A stretch of 35,175 bases of DNA, from positions 1 to 35,175 of the forward strand of contig JAGOJI010000012.1 in NCBI GenBank assembly GCA_017995195.1. The letters are read 5' to 3'. This DNA is from Cloacibacterium sp. Lineage in GTDB: Bacteria > Bacteroidota > Bacteroidia > Flavobacteriales > Weeksellaceae. Every line of letters starts with the position of its first letter. Position 1 is the stretch's first letter. Positions 26,099 through 33,502 of this stretch are shown piece after piece. Position numbers and translations under genes: made by a program. The notes below the pieces were generated by a model. It saw only the letters and a program-made list of their open reading frames with translations, was not told the origin of the DNA and did not search any database.

Positions 26099-26755
26099 AT
26101 GGATTTATACAATTTTTTTCTGAAGCCCTACGAAAGTTATAGCACGCTTCAGATAATTTTGGAATTGGCAGCCACTACTTTTGGGCTTCTTAGTGTTTAT
26201 TTTTCGGTAAAAAAGAATATTTGGGTATATCCCACAGGTATTATAAGCACGATTATCTATGTGTATATTCTATTTGTTTTTGGGTTGTTGGGCGATATGC
26301 TCATCAATATCTACTACACGATTATGAGTATATATGGCTGGTTGCTTTGGTCTAAAAATAGTGAAGACAACATTCACATACAAGTCTCTTATACCCAATG
26401 GAAAGATTGGAAAATAGCTTTTTGGCTTTTTGGGCTCAGTTTTATTTTTGTTTGCGGTGTATATTATTATAAACCTTTTATAGACCATCAATTTTCTATG
26501 CAAGGTGTTGATTTAGGTTTTTATCATCTGGATTGGGCTAATTGGCTGGACATCTTTACTACGTCCTTATTTTTGGTAGGAATGTGGCTCATGGCAAAAC
26601 GTAAAATTGAAAACTGGATTTTTTGGATTGTAGGCGATATAATTTGTGTCCCTATGATGTTGTACAAAGGATTGGCAATTACTTCCATTCAGTATTTTAT
26701 ATTTACCATTATGGCAATTATAGGCTATAGAGCTTGGAAAAAGGGGTTAGAATAA
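26099..26755 (+). CDS. pnuC: Nicotinamide riboside transporter PnuC
   Basis: Inner-membrane facilitator of 218 residues with about seven helices. PnuC features are VKKNIWVYPTGIISTIIYVYI, DMLINIYYTIMSIYGWLLW (aromatic WxxW-like substrate site) and the C-terminal NWIFWIVGDIICVPMMLYKG...QYFIFTIMAIIGYRAWKK. It supplies NAD precursors; no kinase (NadR) gene is adjacent. Thiamine-transporting PnuT is a homologue, but no thiamine riboswitch or thiamine kinase is seen. It converges on the SRPBCC gene with only 9 bp between stops. Confidence 0.93.
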   Translation: MDLYNFFLKPYESYSTLQIILELAATTFGLLSVYFSVKKNIWVYPTGIISTIIYVYILFVFGLLGDMLINIYYTIMSIYGWLLWSKNSEDNIHIQVSYTQWKDWKIAFWLFGLSFIFVCGVYYYKPFIDHQFSMQGVDLGFYHLDWANWLDIFTTSLFLVGMWLMAKRKIENWIFWIVGDIICVPMMLYKGLAITSIQYFIFTIMAIIGYRAWKKGLE

Positions 26756-26760
26756 ACCCT
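26738..26760 (-). terminator. Possible terminator for the SRPBCC gene inside the pnuC 3' end
   Basis: On the minus strand GGGTTTA...TAACCCC with one bulged base, followed by TTTTT, overlapping the last codons of pnuC. Confidence 0.35.
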
Positions 26761-26764
26761 CTGT

Positions 26765-27289
26765 TTATTTCTCCGAAATCTCTTTCAATTTCACTAAGCC
26801 TTCTCCATAAGATTTGTCCATCTGAGAATCCATAAAAAATTTCATGAGATTCATAGGATAGTTCATTTCTGTATCCAATGTCCATGTTACCTTGGTTCCG
26901 GAACCTTCTTGGTTGAGATAAACGTTGGATTTAGCAGTACTTTCAAAAGGTCTAAAAAACGTAATTTCCGTTTCGGTAAGATATTTTACAGGATATATTT
27001 TTGTAAAAACCTGTTTTCCTGCACCTGCGTCATCTATTTTACTATCCCAAGAATAGCCATCTCCAACCTGTCCCGATGTCCCGAAATATTCCATTTTCAT
27101 ATCAGGATCCAGTTTTAGCCAAGGATTCCACTGGTTAAATGCTTTCATGGAATTTACATTTCCCCATACTTTTTCGGGAGCAGCATTGATGATAATTGAT
27201 TTTTCGAAATGATATTTCTTCCCAATAGCAAACATCACAAGCAATACCATAGCTACTATGGCTAAAAGAATTTTCAATATTTTTTTCAT
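26765..27289 (-). CDS. Membrane-anchored SRPBCC (START/polyketide-cyclase-like) protein
   Basis: A 174-residue protein with an N-terminal hydrophobic anchor (residues 5-23) and one SRPBCC helix-grip domain: IIINAAPEKVWGNVNSMKAFNQWNPW at the start of the fold, GDGYSWDSK, and the long C-terminal helix SYGEGLVKLKEI. Such domains bind hydrophobic ligands; the N-terminal IN-A-P-x-x-VW motif is typical of the Polyketide_cyc2 subgroup. No ligand can be inferred. It is divergent from the M3 peptidase gene. Confidence 0.85.
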   Translation of the reverse strand: MKKILKILLAIVAMVLLVMFAIGKKYHFEKSIIINAAPEKVWGNVNSMKAFNQWNPWLKLDPDMKMEYFGTSGQVGDGYSWDSKIDDAGAGKQVFTKIYPVKYLTETEITFFRPFESTAKSNVYLNQEGSGTKVTWTLDTEMNYPMNLMKFFMDSQMDKSYGEGLVKLKEISEK

Positions 27290-27318
27290 AACGATATTAT
27301 TTTCATCAAAGATAAAAA

Positions 27319-27349
27319 TTTCGGGTTACTAAAAGTTTAAGTAAATTTG
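27319..27349 (+). promoter_or_regulatory. Promoter of the M3 peptidase-trmH transcript
   Basis: TTTC at 27319-27322, 19-nt spacer, TAAATTTG at 27342-27349 (exact TAnnTTTG). The predicted 5' untranslated region is about 78 nt. Confidence 0.5.
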
Positions 27350-27431
27350 TAAAATCTTCAAAATTGAGCCTTATAGTGGTTCAAAACTATGACAAAACTT
27401 TAAAAATAAGATTTAAAATAAATATTAAAAG

Positions 27432-29498
27432 ATGCAAAACCCACTTTTACAAAACTTCGATACTCAATACCAATCTGCACCTTTTACCGAAATTAAAGAA
27501 GAACACTATCTATCTGCATTTCAAGAACTCACAAAACAAGGTTTAACTGAAATTGACGAGATTGTCAATAATCCCGAAGCACCTACTTTTGAAAATGTGA
27601 TTGAAAAAATGGCGTTTTCAGGCGAGAAACTCGACCAAGCTTCCAATATTTTCTTTAACCTCAACTCTGCAGAAACCAACGATGAGCTGCAAAAATTAGC
27701 TCAAGAAATCTCCCCTATTCTCACCGAATATTCCTCAAAAATTTCTCAAAATGAAAAACTTTTCGAAAAAATTAAAAAGGTTTTTGATGAAAAAGAAAAA
27801 TATATCCTAAGTGAAGAACAAAAAACATTACTAAACGAAACCTACAAAGGTTTTGTAAGAAACGGTGCACTCTTGAACAAAGAAAATAAAGAAAAATTGC
27901 AGAAAATCAATATGGATTTATCGCTGAAATCTTTACAATTCGGACAAAATGTGTTGGCGTCTACCAACCAATATTTCAAACATATTTCCGATAAAAAAGA
28001 TTTGGCAGGAATTCCCGATGCCATTCTTGCCCAGTATGCCGAAGAGGCAAAAGAGCGAAATTTGGAAGGATACGTGATTACATTGCAATATCCGAGTTAT
28101 GTTCCATTCATGACATATGCAGAAAATCGAGAATTGCGAAAAGAATTGGCTTTGGCAAATGGTAAAAAATCCTTTTGTAATGATGAACTCGACAATCAAA
28201 AGCTAATTAAAGAACTCATTGCCCTGAAACAGGAAAAAGCCCAACTTCTCGGCTACAAAACCTATGCTGATTATGTTTTGGAAGAAAGAATGGCAAAATC
28301 ACCAGAAAAAGTTTCAGAATTTTTGAACGAACTTTTGGTAAAAGCAAAACCTTTTGCCGAAAAAGAAATCGAGGAACTGAAAATTTTAGCAAAAGCCGAT
28401 GGAATCAATGAAATTCAGAGTTACGATCACGCTTTTTATGCTGAGAAACTACGGAAACAAAAATATGATTTCAATGATGAAGAATTGAAGCCTTACTTTC
28501 AACTCGAAAAAGTTCAGTATGCTGTTTTTGATTTAGCAGAAAAGTTATTTGGTTTAACCTTTAAAGAAACTACAGAAATTCAGAAATATCACAATGAGGT
28601 AAAAGTATATGAAGTTTATGAAAAACCCTCTTCTAATCTCTCCGAAGGAGAGAAAAAAGTCCTCTTCGGGGATTTAGGGGAATTCAAAGCACTTCTCTAC
28701 GTTGACTATCACCCCAGAAAAGGTAAACGAGCAGGAGCTTGGATGACGAGTTATAAATCCCAAAAAATAGAAAACGGCGAAAATCATCGTCCACATATAT
28801 CGGTGGTTTGTAATTTTACCAAACCAACTTCTGAAACACCAAGTTTATTGAGTTTCCAGGAAGTTACCACACTTTTCCATGAATTTGGACATGCTCTACA
28901 CGGAATATTGGCAAATACACAATATCCAAGTTTGTCGGGAACATCGGTAAAGTGGGACTTTGTGGAATTACCTTCGCAATTTTTAGAAAATTATTGCTAT
29001 GAACCCGAGTTCTTGAAAACTTTTGCCAAACATTACCAAACCGGCGAAATTTTACCTCAAGAAAAAATGGATAAATTGGCACAATCCAAAAGTTTTATGG
29101 AAGGTTACCAAACTTTGCGGCAGTTAGGATTTGGTATTTTGGATATGGCTTATCATAGTAAAGTTGATGAGTTGCAAGATGTAAAGTCGTTTGAAGATTT
29201 GCAAACCAAAGCAACACAATTGTACCCAACCAATCCTGAAACTGCAATGAGCACTAGTTTTTCGCATATTTTTCAAGGTGGATATTCAGCGGGATACTAT
29301 TCTTACAAATGGGCAGAGGTTTTAGATGCCGATGCTTTTCAATATTTCAAAGAAAATGGAATTTTCAACTCTGAGATTGCCGAAAAATATAAAATCCTAC
29401 TTTCTTCCGGTGGCACCAAAGACCCGATGGAGCTTTATAAAAACTTCCGCGGAAGCGAGCCAAAAGTAGAGAGCTTGTTGAAACGAGCATTTGGATAA
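27432..29498 (+). CDS. M3 family zinc metallopeptidase (peptidyl-dipeptidase Dcp/oligopeptidase type)
   Basis: Cytoplasmic thimet-oligopeptidase-fold enzyme that degrades short peptides. The 688-residue protein has the zinc site H483-E-F-G-H487 with E512 in FVELPSQFLENY as third ligand, plus the M3 blocks GTSVKWDFVELPSQ and GGYSAGYYSYKWAEVLDADAF. Before the conserved strand FKALLYVDYHPRKGKRAGAWM the sequence carries an unusual KPSSNLSEGEKKVLFGDLG segment (about 398-416), where I would expect a short turn; it is encoded by a palindromic repeat (28624-28680). Dcp is the most likely class; oligopeptidase A is the alternative. trmH follows 27 bp downstream. Confidence 0.93.
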   Translation: MQNPLLQNFDTQYQSAPFTEIKEEHYLSAFQELTKQGLTEIDEIVNNPEAPTFENVIEKMAFSGEKLDQASNIFFNLNSAETNDELQKLAQEISPILTEYSSKISQNEKLFEKIKKVFDEKEKYILSEEQKTLLNETYKGFVRNGALLNKENKEKLQKINMDLSLKSLQFGQNVLASTNQYFKHISDKKDLAGIPDAILAQYAEEAKERNLEGYVITLQYPSYVPFMTYAENRELRKELALANGKKSFCNDELDNQKLIKELIALKQEKAQLLGYKTYADYVLEERMAKSPEKVSEFLNELLVKAKPFAEKEIEELKILAKADGINEIQSYDHAFYAEKLRKQKYDFNDEELKPYFQLEKVQYAVFDLAEKLFGLTFKETTEIQKYHNEVKVYEVYEKPSSNLSEGEKKVLFGDLGEFKALLYVDYHPRKGKRAGAWMTSYKSQKIENGENHRPHISVVCNFTKPTSETPSLLSFQEVTTLFHEFGHALHGILANTQYPSLSGTSVKWDFVELPSQFLENYCYEPEFLKTFAKHYQTGEILPQEKMDKLAQSKSFMEGYQTLRQLGFGILDMAYHSKVDELQDVKSFEDLQTKATQLYPTNPETAMSTSFSHIFQGGYSAGYYSYKWAEVLDADAFQYFKENGIFNSEIAEKYKILLSSGGTKDPMELYKNFRGSEPKVESLLKRAFG
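28624..28680 (+). repeat. Palindromic repeat element inside the M3 peptidase gene
   Basis: A compact block bounded by CCCT (28626) and AGGGG (28676-28680) holds two hairpins: CTCTCC-GAA-GGAGAG (28638-28652) and CCTC-TTC-GGGG (28660-28670). It looks like an intergenic palindrome of the kind scattered through flavobacterial genomes but is read in frame as about 19 residues. The copy number elsewhere could not be tested. Confidence 0.55.
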
Positions 29499-29525
29499 CT
29501 AAAGAAATAGGACAACATCATCTTT

Positions 29526-30191
29526 ATGCAAAGCATCAGTAAACTTTCGGAAACTTTTGAGTATCTAAAACAATTCTTAACCAGCGATAGACTAAGGAAA
29601 ATCGAACATTATTCTCTGGAGAGTTCAGACTTTGTACTCCCCGTTATGGAAGACGTCTACCAGTTCCGAAATGCCGCAGCTATTATCCGCTCGGTAGAAG
29701 CCTGTGGTTTCCATAAAGTGGTGGCTTTGGAAGAAAGCAATACATTTAATCCAAATCTCAGCGTTACCAAAGGAGCCGATACATGGGTAGAAGTAGAAAG
29801 AATGCCACGAAATTTAGCTTCCTTACAGAATATTAAAGAAAGAGGCTATAAAATAATTGCCGTTTCGCCCGAAAAAAATGCACAGTCTTTACCCGATTAT
29901 CAACTTAGCCAACCCATTGCATTGGTTTTTGGTACCGAACTTGAAGGAGTAACCACCGAAATTTTAGATTTTGCTGATGAAACATTGGCGATTCCCATGT
30001 ATGGCTTTACCAAAAGTTTCAATGTATCGGTAGCTGCGGCCATCTGTATGTATGAGTTAAAACAAAAATTACTAAAATCCGATTTCAATTATTCCCTCAA
30101 TAAAGAAAAGCTATTGCAGCTCAAAATCCGCTGGGCAGTAAACAGTATAAGAAGTGGAGAGGAAATTTTGAAACACTATCTTAATAAATAA
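29526..30191 (+). CDS. TrmH-family (SPOUT) RNA 2'-O-methyltransferase
   Basis: A 221-residue SAM-dependent enzyme with the trefoil-knot SPOUT motifs: motif 1 QFRNAAAIIRSVEACGFHKV (Asn-x4-I-R), motif 2 IALVFGTELEGVTTEIL, and motif 3 LAIPMYGFTKSFNVSVAAAICMYE. The layout without a large N-terminal extension resembles TrmH, the tRNA Gm18 methyltransferase, more than RlmB. The exact target nucleotide is an inference. It follows the M3 peptidase gene by 27 bp and ends before a strong bidirectional terminator. Confidence 0.88.
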   Translation: MQSISKLSETFEYLKQFLTSDRLRKIEHYSLESSDFVLPVMEDVYQFRNAAAIIRSVEACGFHKVVALEESNTFNPNLSVTKGADTWVEVERMPRNLASLQNIKERGYKIIAVSPEKNAQSLPDYQLSQPIALVFGTELEGVTTEILDFADETLAIPMYGFTKSFNVSVAAAICMYELKQKLLKSDFNYSLNKEKLLQLKIRWAVNSIRSGEEILKHYLNK

Positions 30192-30225
30192 TATTAAGAT
30201 GATTTAGTACATAACAAAGAAAATA

Positions 30226-30316
30226 TTTAACCTCAAGGATTTCACAAAGAATACAATTTTTAAATTTTCAATAGTATAACAACATTTGTGCAAAAACTTT
30301 GTGTCTCTGTGTTAAA
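30226..30316. repeat. Imperfect inverted repeat with CACAAAG/CTTTGTG arms
   Basis: TTTAAC...CACAAAG (30226-30249) mirrors CTTTGTG...GTTAAA (30297-30316) across a 47-nt spacer. It fills most of the gap between trmH and the terminator. It resembles an intergenic repeat; function unknown. Confidence 0.4.
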
Positions 30317-30341
30317 TTTCGATCAACAAGATAGCATATAA

Positions 30342-30375
30342 AAAAAGCTGCCTCATTTTCGTGAGGCAGCTTTTT
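30342..30375. terminator. Bidirectional terminator between trmH and clpP
   Basis: AAAAAGCTGCCTCA (30342-30355) pairs perfectly with TGAGGCAGCTTTTT (30362-30375) around a 6-nt loop, with A- and T-tracts on the two sides; it separates convergent trmH and clpP. Confidence 0.9.
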
Positions 30376-30421
30376 GTGTATAATTGATAATACCTGTTAA
30401 TATCAATATAGAAAAGATAGT

Positions 30422-31099
30422 TTAAGATTTTTTCTCCAAAACTTCGTCTACCATTCCAAATTCTTTGGCTTCGGAGGAAGTCATCCAGTAATCACGGTCG
30501 GAGGCTTTTTCTACCCATTCGTAGGTTTGTCCGGAATGTGCGGAAATAATATCGTATAATTCTTTTTTGAGTTTAAGCATTTCACGTAAATTAATTTCCA
30601 TATCGCTTGCAACTCCTTGTGCACCGCCGCTTGGCTGGTGAATCATTACTCGAGAATGTTTCAGAGCAGAGCGTTTTCCTTTTTCACCGGCTACCAACAG
30701 AACTGCACCCATACTTGCTGCCATACCTGTACAAATAGTAGCAACATCTGGCTTAATGATTTGCATGGTGTCATAAATCCCCAAACCTGCATACACGCTA
30801 CCACCGGGAGAATTGATGTAGATTTGAATATCCTTTGAAGGATCAGAGCTTTCTAAAAATAGCAATTGTGCTGTTACAATATTCGCTACTTGGTCATCTA
30901 TACCAGTACCCAGGAAAATAATTCTATCCATCATCAAACGCGAGAAAACGTCCATTTGTGCTACGTTCATTCGGCGTTCTTCCATAATGTATGGGGTAAG
31001 ATTGGTGGGATTGAAAGCTCCCATATACTGATCGGTCACCAATCCGCTGTTTCCTAAATGTTTTACAGAGAAATCTCTGAAATCTTTTTTTATGTCCAT
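30422..31099 (-). CDS. clpP: ATP-dependent Clp protease proteolytic subunit
   Basis: Serine peptidase forming the tetradecameric barrel of ClpXP/ClpAP. With the start chosen here (MDIKKDFRDF) it is 225 residues, and the catalytic triad is S129 (GMAASMGA), H154 (MIHQPSGG) and D203 (SDRDYWM). Other family blocks: IYINSPGGSVYAGL and SSEAKEFGMVDEVL. A second in-frame ATG 33 bp upstream (31132) would add MINLKLETNIF; I prefer the internal start because flavobacterial ClpP proteins, as I recall them, begin at MDIKK and the extra residues are unlike a ClpP N-terminus. No clpX is adjacent; dnaG lies upstream, 70 to 100 bp away, in the same direction. Confidence 0.95.
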   Translation of the reverse strand: MDIKKDFRDFSVKHLGNSGLVTDQYMGAFNPTNLTPYIMEERRMNVAQMDVFSRLMMDRIIFLGTGIDDQVANIVTAQLLFLESSDPSKDIQIYINSPGGSVYAGLGIYDTMQIIKPDVATICTGMAASMGAVLLVAGEKGKRSALKHSRVMIHQPSGGAQGVASDMEINLREMLKLKKELYDIISAHSGQTYEWVEKASDRDYWMTSSEAKEFGMVDEVLEKKS

Positions 31100-31202
31100 A
31101 AATATATTTGTTTCAAGTTTAAGGTTTATCACCTTTTATTATAAGTTCATGAATATTTTGTTTGTCAAGTTCTATACCTTGTTTACAAAATTAGCCAATT
31201 TG

Positions 31203-33125
31203 TCATAAAATCCGATACAACTTTTCGTCTATTTTATTTTTGAGTTGGGTAAGTTTTATGATTTTTTCATAAGTTTCGTCATTCGCTTTTTGTTCGGAAA
31301 GTTCGGTTTTAGAGTCATGAATGAGCTTTACAATATATTCCCTCTTGTGGCGAAAAATTACGTCTTGTACTATTCTCGGAACCAATTCCTCTTCGGTACT
31401 GAAATAAATATTGTGTTTATTCCAATCGCTGGTTTCATAGGGCTCTACCAAGGCATCGGCAATTTTTCCGGAAATATTTTCATCCATTAAGGTCATAAAA
31501 AAAGTTCCGCTTCGTATTTCGTTTTCGGCGATTCCTTGTTTTATTTCTTCAATAATTTTTTGGTTCAGTGGTGACTGAATTTCACAAGAATCCTCATTTA
31601 AGTGGTTTACAATTTCCTCTATAACTGTAATTTGATAAGGATTCCCTTCTGCATCTTTTCGCTCAAGAATTCTGTCGCCATATTTCAAAAGTAACTCTAC
31701 CAATTTTTCTTCTAAAATATAGAGCGGATTGATGGTTGGGAAAACTTCCGCTACTTTTTCTAATTTTGGCGTAAAAGTTTCTTCTTTCCTAATCGGTCGG
31801 TTTTGTTGTGCAACCACTTGTTTCTGAATGCCTAACTCATTGAAAAGTGACTGTTCACTCAATCCAAATTGAGTAGCAATTTGTTTAATGAAAACTTCCT
31901 GTTTCAAAACATTATTTACAAAACCGATGGATTTTACAATATTACGAATGGCTTCAGCTTTTTTGATGGGATCGTTTTCGGCTTCTTTTAAAAGTATTTC
32001 CGCCTTGAAATCAATAAAATCTTGAGCCTGAGTCTTAATAAAGTTTTCTACAAAATCCTGTGGATGTTTTCTGGAAAAAGAATCCGGATCATCGCCATCA
32101 GGAAACAGTAAAACGCGAATATTCATTCCCTCGGAAAGGAGCAAATCTATACTTCGGAAACTTGCCTTTATCCCGGCTGCATCGCCATCGAAAAGGATGG
32201 TTACGTTTTCGGTAAGCCGCTTGATAAGTTTAATTTGCTCGATGGTAAGTGCAGTTCCGGAGCTTGCTACCACATTTTCGATTCCTGATTGGTGAAGGGC
32301 AACTACGTCCATATAGCCCTCTACCAGTAAACACAGATTTTCTCTGGAAATGCTTTGTTTCGACTGGAAAAGTCCATACAAAACATTGGATTTATGATAA
32401 ATCTCGGTTTCCGGTGAGTTGAGATATTTTGCCGTTTTCACGTTGGATTTAAGAATCCTTGCTCCAAAGCCTAAAACTCTGCCCGAAAAACTGTGAATCG
32501 GGAATATGACACGTTCCCGAAATCGGTCGATTCCGTTTGGTGTATGTTCCGGAAAAATAGAAAGTCCCGATTTTTCTAAAATTTCTTTGGAATAGCCCTT
32601 TTCTAAGGCGAATTCGGTGAAAGCATTTTTCGTTTCGGGGGAATAGCCTAACTGAAATTTTTTGATGATTTCGTCTTTGAGTTCACGCTCCTTGAAGTAA
32701 GCATACCCAATGTTTTTTCCTTCTTCGGTTTCCAACATTTGGTTTTGGAAAAAATCGTTGGCAACTTCATGAATTTTGTAGAGCAAATCGCGATCGGTTT
32801 GTGCTTTTTTTTCGTCTTCGGAGAGTTCGCGTTTGTCTTCTTCTATTTCTATTCCATATTTTTTGGCAGCATGCCGAAGTGCTTCGGGATAAGTAAAATT
32901 TTCAATTTCCATCAAAAAGGAAATGGCTGTTCCGCCTTTTCCCGATGAAAAATCTTTCCAAATTTGTTTGCTGGGAGACACCACAAAACTCGGCGATTTT
33001 TCGTCTACAAACGGACTCAGACCTTTGAAATTGGAGCCTGCCCGTTTTAGTTGAACATATTCGCCAACAATTTCTTCTACACGAATTGCAGAAAAAATTT
33101 TGTCTATGGTTTGTTTCGTAATCAC
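31203..33125 (-). CDS. dnaG: DNA primase lacking the zinc-ligand residues
   Basis: It makes RNA primers for replication. The 640-residue protein has the three-part DnaG layout: N-terminal CHC2-type domain (1-95), RNA polymerase/Toprim domain with LLVEGYMDV (E269) and FDGDAAG (D313, D315), and a helical C-terminal helicase-binding part. All four zinc ligands of the E. coli type are replaced: S37 and V40 in GLSPFVDEK, D58 and S61 in KDFSSGKGG, although the fold sequence around them is well kept. The start is GTG at 33125-33123; an in-frame stop lies seven codons upstream and the MITKQTIDKIF beginning fits the family. Confidence 0.96.
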   Translation of the reverse strand: MITKQTIDKIFSAIRVEEIVGEYVQLKRAGSNFKGLSPFVDEKSPSFVVSPSKQIWKDFSSGKGGTAISFLMEIENFTYPEALRHAAKKYGIEIEEDKRELSEDEKKAQTDRDLLYKIHEVANDFFQNQMLETEEGKNIGYAYFKERELKDEIIKKFQLGYSPETKNAFTEFALEKGYSKEILEKSGLSIFPEHTPNGIDRFRERVIFPIHSFSGRVLGFGARILKSNVKTAKYLNSPETEIYHKSNVLYGLFQSKQSISRENLCLLVEGYMDVVALHQSGIENVVASSGTALTIEQIKLIKRLTENVTILFDGDAAGIKASFRSIDLLLSEGMNIRVLLFPDGDDPDSFSRKHPQDFVENFIKTQAQDFIDFKAEILLKEAENDPIKKAEAIRNIVKSIGFVNNVLKQEVFIKQIATQFGLSEQSLFNELGIQKQVVAQQNRPIRKEETFTPKLEKVAEVFPTINPLYILEEKLVELLLKYGDRILERKDAEGNPYQITVIEEIVNHLNEDSCEIQSPLNQKIIEEIKQGIAENEIRSGTFFMTLMDENISGKIADALVEPYETSDWNKHNIYFSTEEELVPRIVQDVIFRHKREYIVKLIHDSKTELSEQKANDETYEKIIKLTQLKNKIDEKLYRIL

Positions 33126-33285
33126 AGGGGTAAAATTACGAAATTATTTGTTTCCTTGACGATGTGGGAGTTTGACGTAAAATCCTAAGTTGTATAAAGT
33201 CGTAGGTCGTAAGTTTTGAGACATGAAATGATAGTTTTTGGAGGGTTACTGTGTAACAAAAATTACAACACGCAAAGATTTTACG

Positions 33286-33417
33286 CTTTACGCCCAATAT
33301 GCGTAAGGGATAGAAGCGAAAAGCCCGCAGTGAGGTGGCGGAGCGAAGCGGAGCCACCGAAACGAGGACTTGTAGCGAATAGCCCGACCCCGACCGCAAG
33401 GATTTCCCTTCGGGAAA
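33286..33417. repeat. GC-rich multi-hairpin intergenic element
   Basis: Three hairpins in a row: CTTTACGC/GCGTAAGG (33286-33308, 8 pairs with one G-T), GGTGGC/GCCACC (33334-33358) with a GC-GAA-GC tip, and TTTCCC-TTC-GGGAAA (33403-33417). A 13-bp direct repeat AGCGAAAAGCCCG (33315-33327) recurs as AGCGAATAGCCCG (33374-33386). Base composition is clearly higher in G+C than the surroundings. It could be a non-coding RNA or a dispersed repeat; strand of any transcript is unknown. Confidence 0.5.
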
Positions 33418-33490
33418 ATAGCAAAGAGGAAGGGGTACGCCATAATAAAAATAGAAATAAAAAAAACGGTATATTTTTAACTTTTTTGTT

Positions 33491-33498
33491 TAAATTTG
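33491..33498 (+). promoter_or_regulatory. -7 box for ansA; transcript would be leaderless
   Basis: TAAATTTG, an exact TAnnTTTG match, ends 4 nt before the ATG at 33503, so the transcript would begin at the start codon or within a base or two of it. Confidence 0.5.
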
Positions 33499-33502
33499 GA
33501 GT

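Larger units (their letters stand above)
33126..33502. other. 377-bp gene-free region between divergent dnaG and ansA
   Basis: It holds the dnaG upstream region, the TAAAGTCGTAGGTCGTAA word (33195-33212) shared with 4207-4224, a GC-rich structured element (33286-33417) and an A/T-rich ansA upstream stretch. A 96-codon open frame crosses it but has no protein-like features. Confidence 0.6.

Noticed and set aside
31100-31132. Upstream ATG extending ClpP by 11 residues
   Set aside because: The added residues do not resemble a ClpP N-terminus, and the MDIKK start fits the family better; it remains possible.
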